A stretch of 64,000 bases of DNA from Haberlea rhodopensis (lineage: Eukaryota > Streptophyta > Magnoliopsida > Lamiales > Gesneriaceae), in the NCBI GenBank assembly GCA_907163345.1, contig CAJQUN010000417.1, positions 1-64,000 on the forward strand, read 5' to 3'. The notes beneath the pieces are model-generated. The model made no database searches and was not told where the DNA came from. It saw only the letters and a program-made list of their open reading frames with translations. Position numbers and translations under genes: made by a program. How positions within the stretch are numbered: position 1 is the stretch's first letter; each line of letters begins with the position of its first letter. Below are positions 56,341 to 64,000 of the stretch, piece by piece.

Positions 56341-57262
56341 ATATGTGAAATTACATGATTTGTATATACTTTCACATGAGATTGCATGATATATTGAGTT
56401 GCATATGTCATTTGTTGCATAAATGATTCATGAGCATATCATATTGATCTATCATTCCTTTGATATCCATGATTATGACTGAGTTGATTCACTCTGAGTG
56501 TCGGGGACAACGAGCACGGCGATGACAGGCAGTATAGGTAGCGACTGTAGTCACGTGCGTGTCACCGGACCTAGACACGAGGGATGGACGAACACAACAC
56601 ATAGGATGAGTCTCCTAGCGCAATGTGCGTGTGTTGTCGCCCTCTGCTTGAGCTGACATTATTTGATGATACCTTCCTTTGGACTCCGATTTTGGTATCT
56701 TGATATTCGATTCCTTGTACCCATTCATACATCGCATTCATACATGGTATGCATTGCATGATACTTTGTCATTTGACATGATTTATTTATTTCTTGTACT
56801 GGGGTACTGACCCCCTTTGTGGGGGCTGCCATGTCTTTTGTTGTTCGGGCATGACAGGCTTTACAGGAGGACGTGGTGATGATGCTTTTGGTGACGCATC
56901 AAGAGATAACCGAGCTCGATGATGAAGAGCTCAGGTTATGTTTGGTTTTTCTTTCCCAGTAATCGCATGGATTTTTAAAACAAAATAAATTTACCGGGGT
57001 ATGCCCCGTGTATGTTGTACTCGGGATCTGATATTTTTGGGACTTTACGATAACGTTGAATCATGTTGTTTTACTATCTGCAAATGAATGGCTTAACTAG
57101 AATCATATATATATTTTCATATAAATATATATGTATCACTTAAAATACAAAAAACAATTTAGGGCCATTTAACAAGACATTTGAAATTATTCTTCCGTTG
57201 TTTACTTAAATTAATCACTGTGTGATAATTAAACATCCGATTAGGATCTGGCCCTCACATTA

Positions 57263-57274
57263 TGGTATCAGAGC
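57263..57274 (+). promoter_or_regulatory. Primer-binding site of I
   Basis: TGGTATCAGAGC, 3 nt after the LTR end. Confidence 0.92.
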
Positions 57275-57501
57275 GTAGTATGGGATACGCTCGAAATAGA
57301 GTTAGGACACTGAGTTTTGTCACAAATAAAATGTTTGTGCATGTGATTGACTACATGTCCTTATATGATTTTACCTGTTATGTACATGGTATATATGCTG
57401 AATTCCGTTATGTTATGAAATTATTTCATTATAGGTGAACTTCCTATAAAACCTTTTATGTTATGCTATTCTGATTAGGAATATATTTTGTGATCGGGAA
57501 A

Positions 57502-58610
57502 ATGGCATCTGGGGCTAGAGGTCGAAAGGGGAAAGGTGTGATGCATGAATCTGCATCTAACACTCATCACGCTGATGATGTGGATGATTTAACGCAACAA
57601 GTTCAAGAGTTGGATATGGAGTCAGTTGTAGCTCGTTTCCAGAATATGCGTCCATCATGATTCAATGGAATTGATTCTGGAGAAAAAGCTGAATCGTGGA
57701 TCCGAGAAATGGAATATTTATTTGACCTTGTCAATTACGCACCGTCTATACGTTTGAAGCTCGCAGTTTATCAGTTGAAAGAGAGAGCCCAACTGTGGTG
57801 GGAAGCAGCGAGGAAAGGATTGATTGAGTCTGGAATTACTATCACTTGGGAGGTATTTCAAATGAAATTCTTGGAACAGTATTCCCCTCCATCCTACTAT
57901 AATGCAAAGGAAGCTGAATTCAATAATCTTGTTCAAGGAAATTTGTCTGTGGCTGAGTATGCATCACAATTTTCTGCACTTTTGAGCTATGTACCTTATG
58001 TGGCGACAAATTCTAGGGCAATGTATACTAGATTCGTGGATGGACTGCATCCTTCCATCTACACGTTTGTAACTTCTGGGGATATCACTACATATCCCGA
58101 GGCGGTTGAGAGGGCCTAAAGGGCTAAGGTTGGACTGAGAAGGGGAGGCATTCAGTTTGTTCCACAGTTACCTCAAGAAAATACATCTTCACCACTGGGT
58201 CCTTTTCAGCAGCATCCTCCAGCGCGCCAGCAACAGTCAAGGCCACATCAGTTTCATAAGCAACAAAGTTTCAAACCAAAGGGTAAGAAGTTCAAGAAGT
58301 TCAAATCCAGCTCATCAAGCTCTAGTGGTTCATGGGGTTCTGGAGGAGCACCACCCTATGGTTCTTTGTGCATCTTGTGGAGGCAGACATTCCACTGACC
58401 AGTGCTTAGGAGTGAGAGGAACTTGTCACAATTGTGGGCATACAGGACACTACGCACGAGCATGTCCCTTGCGAAATCAAGGGCCAGTGCAGCCACAGCA
58501 GCCAATGCCTCTTGCTAGGGGTTATTTTGAAGGTGGTTCACAGTTTAGACCTGCACATTCTTCTCAGCAGTCCAGTTACCCGCAGATTAGGGTACTGTTC
58601 CACCTACTTT
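57502..58610 (+). pseudogene. gag: Degenerate gag of element I
   Basis: Start ATG at 57502 (MASGARGRKGKG). The same frame is stopped at 57658 (TGA) and 58117 (TAA), but the capsid domain between them is open (WIREMEYLFDLV, RAQLWWEAARKG, VAEYASQFSALLSYVP). A lysine- and serine-rich linker follows. A 1-nt shift near 58365 moves the zinc knuckles CASCGGRHSTDQC and CHNCGHTGHYARAC into another frame. Gag would bind and package RNA; this copy is dead. Confidence 0.9.
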
Positions 58611-60187
58611 TCCAAGTCCCAACAAGCACGAGTTTATGCTTTGACCGAGGATCAAGACAGAGAGGCACCTGGAGGTGTGACTGCAGGTAACTGTATTATT
58701 TTTGGTAATACTGCACGAGTTCTGTTTGATACAGGAGCATCGCATTCATTCATTTCATTTAGATTTGTTGATGAGCATAATTTAGAAACTGTATCACTGC
58801 ATGAAACTTCAACTGTATCTACACCAGCTGGTAGAATTATTCTATCTAGCTATGTCGTGCTGAACTGCATACTACAGTTTGAAGAGAGTATTATGATCAA
58901 TAATTTGATGGTTTTACGCATGAACGACTTTGACTATATTATTGGTATGAATACTCTCACAAACTATCGAGCTACCGTTGATTGCTTTAAGGGGGTGGTT
59001 CGATTTCGACCTTATCATTGCCCCAAATGGAATTTCCATGGCCGAGGATCGCAGTCTAAAATACCTTTGGTATCAGCAATGGAAATGTTTAGATTGTTAT
59101 CCCTAGGAAATGAGGGATATATTAGTTATGCGATCGATGGTACAAAGAAAGAGCCACTTTTGTCAGACATTCCGGTGGTAAGGGAGTTTGCAGATGTATT
59201 TCCAGATGAAATTCCGGGTTTTCCACCGGAGAGGAGATTGATTTTAGCATTGAGTTGATGCCTGGTACCGCACCAATTTCCAAAGCACCTTATAGAATGG
59301 CACCAGCAGAACTCAAAGAATTGAAAGAGCAATTGCAGGACCTTCTTGACAAAGGTTATATACGACCGAGTATGTCGCCTTGGGGAGCACCAGTACTTTT
59401 TGTAAGGAAGCAAGATGGTACAATGAGAATGTGTATCGACTACAGACAACTCAATCGGGTTACCATCAAGAATAAATATCTGTTACCCAGAATTGATGAT
59501 TTGTTTGACCATCTTCAAGGAACTTCGGTCCATTCTAAAATTGATTTGCGATCAGGTTATCATCAACTTCGAGTTCGGGAGGAGGATATTCCGAAGACGG
59601 CTTTTCGAACCAGGTACATTTTGAATTCCTGGTAATGCCATTTGGGCTGACGAACGCACCAGCGATATTTATGGATATGATGAATAGAGTATTCAGAAAA
59701 TTCTTGGATCAATTTGTGATTGTATTCATTGATAATATCTTGGTATACTCAAAAACCAAGAAAGACCACAAAGAACATTTACGATTAGTACTCCAGACTC
59801 TTCGTTCGGCCTAATTGTATGCAAAATTATCAAAATGTGAATTTTGGCCGGATCGAGTCATGTTTTTGGGACATGTGATATCTGCCCAAGGAGTTTCTGT
59901 AGGTCCAAGTAAAGTGGAAGCGGTATTAAACTAGCCAAGTCCAACAACTGTGCCAGAAATTTGAAGTTTTTTGGGCCTAGCAGGCTATTACAGGCGTTTT
60001 ATTGAGGGATTCTCTCAAATAGCCAAGCCTATCACCCAAGAAAAATCAGAGTTTCATCTGGTCAGATGATTGTGAAAGTAGTTTTCAAGAGTTGAAGCAG
60101 AAATTGACTATAACCCCAGTATTGGCTTTGCCATCTGGATCAGGAGGATTCGTAGTTTGTGCTGATGCGTCAATTAAAGGATTGGGT
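58611..60187 (+). pseudogene. pol: Degenerate pol of element I: protease, RT, start of RNase H
   Basis: Protease frame 58620-59257 (ARVYALTEDQ, VLFDTGASHSFIS). A frameshift near 59245 leads to RT (59255-59635: APYRMAPAELKELK, MCIDYRQLN, SKIDLRSGYHQLRV). Another shift lies near 59620. Downstream, FGLTNAPAIFMDMMNR is followed by FIDNILVYS, where the second catalytic Asp is Asn. Stops at about 59812 and 59932 are further lesions. The reading ends in ADASIKGLGC, where LTR K begins. Confidence 0.9.
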
Positions 60188-62507
60188 TGTAAGGCCCTCG
60201 TACCGTATTATCGGAAATCATGTTTAACTTCTCAACAATAATGTGATTCATCTTATGTCAATCATATGGTTGAGAATAAACATGAGGAATATTATCTTTG
60301 ATAATAATTTGATATCATACTTAACATTTTGTAAATGTGATGTCCCGATATTTGATAATGATAATTAAGTACAATTTGTATTAATTTGTTAGAAATTAAG
60401 TAATGATAATATAAGATAATTAATGAGAATGAAAATTGATCTTGTATATTTCAATTGACAGTCGGGTCAGAACATGATGATTAAAAATATTTTGTGGAAT
60501 ATTCGGATTAACACCAAAATTTTATTAAAATGATTTAGTAAATATAAAATTTATAATAATTCGAAAGATTTAATTTTTGTGATTGAAATAAATTGAAATA
60601 AGGACACGAAGTCAATTGTGGACTGTATATGTAATATACATGCACCAGTACACCGGTGACATCCCGATGCTCATAATTGGGCGGGAATTAATATATATCG
60701 GTGTAGGACGTAAAACACATAGCAAAATGTGTAAAACACACACATATCGCGGACACACACTAAAAGGTGCAAAAATACGCACAACCTCACGATTCACCGA
60801 CCACCGTGTACTTATCCGCTCCGTTCGCCGCCGTCCGACCACCTCTAGACGAGACCGACCTACCACAGTGTTCACAACTCTCAGGCGCACATTTCCATAC
60901 CAGATAATCTAATTTTGGTGTTCGAAAAGTGGTTCGATTTTGATCTGGAACGGACGAAACAACGCAGACTAGGGTTTGAGGAACTCTGGTTTGATTTCTT
61001 CGGTTCTACAACAAATTGGACGAAGCAATATACCAAATCTCTTCTACTCACCTGGACGAAGGTTTCTACACCGGTCACCGCCAGTATAGCCGCCGGAGGT
61101 AGCCGGAATTGGAGGAAAAAAATGCGTGACACTGTGCGAAAATTGGGTAAACTTTGATATCCGATTTTTTCGACTTTGCTTCGATAATTACCAGTTAATT
61201 TGGGCTATAATTATTGACTAATAATTTGAATTGGTGAAAAATAATTTAGCAAATTAAATTATGATGTAATCGCATCAATTTAATTACGCTACATTGGTTA
61301 AGCTGTGACTAAAATTGATAAACCATTTTGAATGATTGGTTTATTGAATTGTGAATTATATTACTCTGCAGTGACTACTTTGACTCTACAAGCTCAAGTA
61401 TTGAGAAGTAAAGTTATGTTGCGATCGGGTAACATACGACATTTATCTGTATCATTTGATATATGATTTGTTGTTGAATTATGTGACTTATGTGGCTACG
61501 TGATTTTATTTAAATTATGTGGCATTCATAGCATTCATGAATTGGCACATCGGTGTATTAAAATAAATGTTTTGTTAACACACATCATTTTTATACATAC
61601 ATCGATGCATGACATACACGTTGAGCTATATCCTTGAATACCCTGATAGTTCTTGGATTCTGATATCGAACATTGGGGATTGGTACTGTGATACTATGTT
61701 GGCATTACATGGCCCGATAGGCATAGGGAATCATGGTCCCCTTTGATTGATATGATTTATTGAGACGGGGATTGGTGGCACCTTGCTGATGTCATACGTC
61801 TGAATATCCCTATATGATTATGTGATGTCAGGACCTGAGGTTGGTGGCGCTTTGCCGACGTCCATCCGTCTGGATACCCTATAGGCTTGACAGGCTCGAG
61901 CTATTCTGATATGGTTGGACTTTCGTTTATTGATTCAGATATACCCAGTGGATGGGTGTATGATATGATACCGACATGACATGACATGGCATGCATTGCA
62001 TTGCATCATATATCACATTTTATAGATACATGATGTATATTCCATGATAGTTCCATATTGGGCTTTTGATCACCCCCAATGGGGGCTGTTGTTGTCTTTG
62101 TGTATGGACAATGGCAGGTTATACAGGTGGCTAGGACCTAGAGAGGGCATGTCTGGTGGAAGTCACACTTGAGAGGTTTATTCTTTTGTTTCTCCCAGTA
62201 TTATATGTATATGTTTACCAGGGGTTTATCCCTGTGGTGTGTGAGGAGTTTATGTATTTTAGTTTATTTCACACAATGTGGATATCTGTTTAGCAATTTG
62301 ATTGGTGTATGCTGGATATGAAACTGGTGGTATTTATATATTTTCAGTAGATGTTGATTTGGGTTGGTGGTATGTTCGTCGTGCGATGAGGTCATGCCGA
62401 AATTTTTAGGGCCACATGTTACTAAATGATAAACAAATCTTCCGTTGTTTACGCTATAATTATCATTGTGTGATCATTAATCACATGATTAGGATTGGGC
62501 CCTCACA
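60188..62507 (+). repeat. 5' LTR of element K (2320 bp)
   Basis: It runs from TGTAAGGCCCTCGTACCG to GGGCCCTCACA. It has a GC-rich leader with CGCCGCCGTCC-type sequence (about 60810-61110), two similar blocks GATTGGTGGCACC and GGTTGGTGGCGCT (near 61778 and 61841), and CACCCCCAATGGGGGCTG near 62071, a match to the box in E. No CGATCGATCG array. Grouped with I by its ends. Confidence 0.88.
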
Positions 62508-62510
62508 GTA

Positions 62511-62522
62511 TGGTATCAGAGC
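62511..62522 (+). promoter_or_regulatory. Primer-binding site of K
   Basis: TGGTATCAGAGC, 3 nt after the LTR. Confidence 0.9.
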
Positions 62523-64000
62523 ATAATTGGGAATGCTCAATTTTGAGTTTTGTATACACTTGAATAGGCACAAATAAATGTGTGCGCTTGTGTTTGAATT
62601 ATTTGACTTATTTGCTCTTACTTGGCTTGGCTTGCCTTGGTATGATGTTACATGAGATTGATATGTGAATATGTTGATTTTGTGTAGTAGTGATATTGCT
62701 AACGATATTAATACTGTACTATTGTGCATAAACTTATATATGTGGCAGCATGAGGTAGGGAAAGAGTGTACTCTGAGACCTACTATTAATGAACTGCTGA
62801 ATGCTTTCTGACTTTGTTTGAATAAATTAATGTATAGTATTGATATCAATTATGGTATTAATGCTATATAAATTGAATGTAAATGAATGTGGTTAGAGCA
62901 ATGCAATTGCTCCTAAACCTATTGGAAGTAACAATGTTGAACGAGAGATTTGTTGTGATGTAATGTCCTTGGATTTGATTGAGCCACCTACATTTTCGGC
63001 ACTGAGAATGCTAGAAAGTGTGAGACATTACTTTGATAAGATGATGACAGGTGGGGTTTAACATTGTTACATATAGTAAAGGGATGAACGCGTCGTATAA
63101 AAACATTGTTATCTGTTTTGAAGATACGACTAGGTATGATATAGATTTTGAAATTTTGGAAATATTCTTGGGGATTTTACCCTTCGAATAATTTTTCATG
63201 TATTTTTGTTGTATTTGAAATGAAATTGAATATTGAATTGCAACAAGTTATCTGTTGCAAAATGTGCATTGAGTGTTTTGTCATAATTTGTCTCCTATAC
63301 CTGATAATTTCTAAAGATGGGTATGTAAAAGTCATCAAATGCTTACCTATCAGCTACAGAGATATCATAAGGAGATCAAAATGGCAAAATTGGTCTTGGT
63401 AATTTATTTTATCCACCCACTTTATATTTAAGTGGGGAAGGTTATTTTCTTTGATCAAATGATATCCGTTGAGTATTAATTGCTTTTAAGGAAATTATAT
63501 TACTTATCCTTATGACATGTTATTGTTGTTTGGATAATAATATGATTATCCGGTGAATGATCGAAACTACTGATGATCACTTGCATTAGGTAGTTCGATT
63601 TTCTCGCTTAATATGTGTGGAATTTTATAGCCTGGTTATCCAAGCTGAAATTCCTTTAAGTTTTGATATTTCATAATTTGATTAATAAAAAGTAAATTAT
63701 GAGTGATGAATTAATATTAAATTTAATAACCAAGTTAAACTTTTAAATTGGTTGTAATACAGATGTAGCACATATGTGTAACATATCCTGATTAAAGAAA
63801 GAATGTACATAGGTACATAGACCTGCCCAAACGTTGCATGGATCTCATATTTTAGACAAATTTTATTTGTTTTTACTGGAACTGACATGGACCTATGCAC
63901 GTATGTGTCATGGATCTCGTGTTCAAGGAATGATGATTGTCATTGTTCCGGATTTGGATAGAATTTGCATGGACCCGAATATTACCTCGGCATAAACTCC
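62523..64000 (+). other. Internal leader of K, no coding region seen
   Basis: GTGGCAGCATGAGG (near 62742) sits where relatives have the gag start, but the ATG is followed at once by a stop. Near 62986 the words EPPTFSALRML could be a gag remnant, but the frame is short. The rest is AT-rich without recognisable domains. K may be degenerate or non-autonomous. Confidence 0.5.

Larger units (their letters stand above)
52516..57259 (+). repeat. 5' LTR of element I, split by solo LTR J
   Basis: Segments 52516-54337 and 56346-57259 join to about 2.74 kb. It runs from TGTAAGGCCCCATTATT to GGCCCTCACA. The TATA box TATAAAGG is at 52793-52800. The leader holds imperfect repeats around GTTGTAGA (53205-53760). 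Downstream are GGGGACAACGAGC (near 56502) and CTTTGTGGGGGCTGCC (near 56813), distant counterparts of the paired boxes in the other LTRs. No CGATCGATCG array. Confidence 0.9.
52516..60187 (+). mobile_element. Element I: degenerate chromovirus-like Ty3/gypsy, 3' part displaced by K
   Basis: 5' LTR (split by J), PBS, gag with stops, protease and RT in separate frames, and the first part of RNase H, where K begins. Its proteins differ clearly from the A/B/D/F group (VLFDTGASHSFISFRF; CHNCGHTGHYARAC). The remainder should lie beyond the window. Confidence 0.88.
60188..64000 (+). mobile_element. Element K: LTR retrotransposon, 5' LTR and leader, runs off the window
   Basis: A complete LTR, PBS and about 1.5 kb of internal sequence without a gag frame. 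It interrupts the RNase H region of I; candidate TSD TGGGT (60183-60187), partner not in the window. Confidence 0.85.

Overview
This 64 kb window is plant nuclear heterochromatin built almost entirely of LTR retrotransposons inserted into one another. I see no host protein-coding gene, rRNA, tRNA or CRISPR array. An angiosperm source is indicated by Ty3/gypsy chromoviruses (Tekay/Del-like: gag-PR-RT-RH-INT with a C-terminal chromodomain, LTRs of 2.0-2.7 kb, primer-binding sites matching plant initiator tRNA-Met), by a Tat/Retand-like element with an antisense ORF, and by a plant LINE RNase H remnant. The species cannot be named from this sequence.

Layout, with my own element letters. A (1-8974, +) is a chromovirus whose 5' LTR starts before the window. 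It sits inside the protease region of chromovirus B (8975-14683, +), and B abuts the 3' part of a Tat/Retand-like element (14684-about 16099). After about 1 kb of unassigned AT-rich DNA comes a LINE tail (17162-17297, -) beside an old reverse-oriented LTR, M (17298-20905), which is split by solo LTR L (17762-19803, +). An LTR called G starts at 20906 and is split by D and H. D (20972-47860, -; target-site duplication AGTAC) is a 27 kb composite: an older chromovirus that received E (23336-32553, +; TSD ATATC) in its integrase region and F (33883-42939, -; TSD AACAC) in its RNase H region. G resumes at 47866, is split by solo LTR H (48279-50379, +; TSD ATATG) and fades near 52240. I (52516-60187, +) has its 5' LTR split by reverse solo LTR J (54338-56340; TSD ATATG), and its RNase H region is cut by K (60188 to the window end, +).

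Relative ages follow from the nesting. E and F are youngest: their LTR pairs are nearly identical by eye and their TSDs are perfect. F keeps an almost intact gag-pol with one 1-nt frameshift. E keeps LTRs, PBS and polypurine tract but has a roughly 4 kb internal region without gag or pol, so it is a LARD-type non-autonomous element that needs proteins in trans. D, A, B and I are decayed by stops and frameshifts; L, H and J are solo LTRs.

The most unusual signal is in the LTRs. Families that otherwise differ share an ordered set of short symmetric modules: a palindrome near the TATA box; an array of the self-complementary 10-mer CGATCGATCG; a perfect GTACGT/ACGTAC inverted repeat; a tandem array of small hairpins whose stems vary together while loops stay constant; a GGGACAACC/GGTTGTCC pair; and a CTACTC-TAG-GAGTAG hairpin near the 3' end. 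A further stem, GATTTCG/CGAAATC, lies just before the polypurine tract. This looks like a modular structured-RNA or DNA-binding architecture that is exchanged between or conserved across families.
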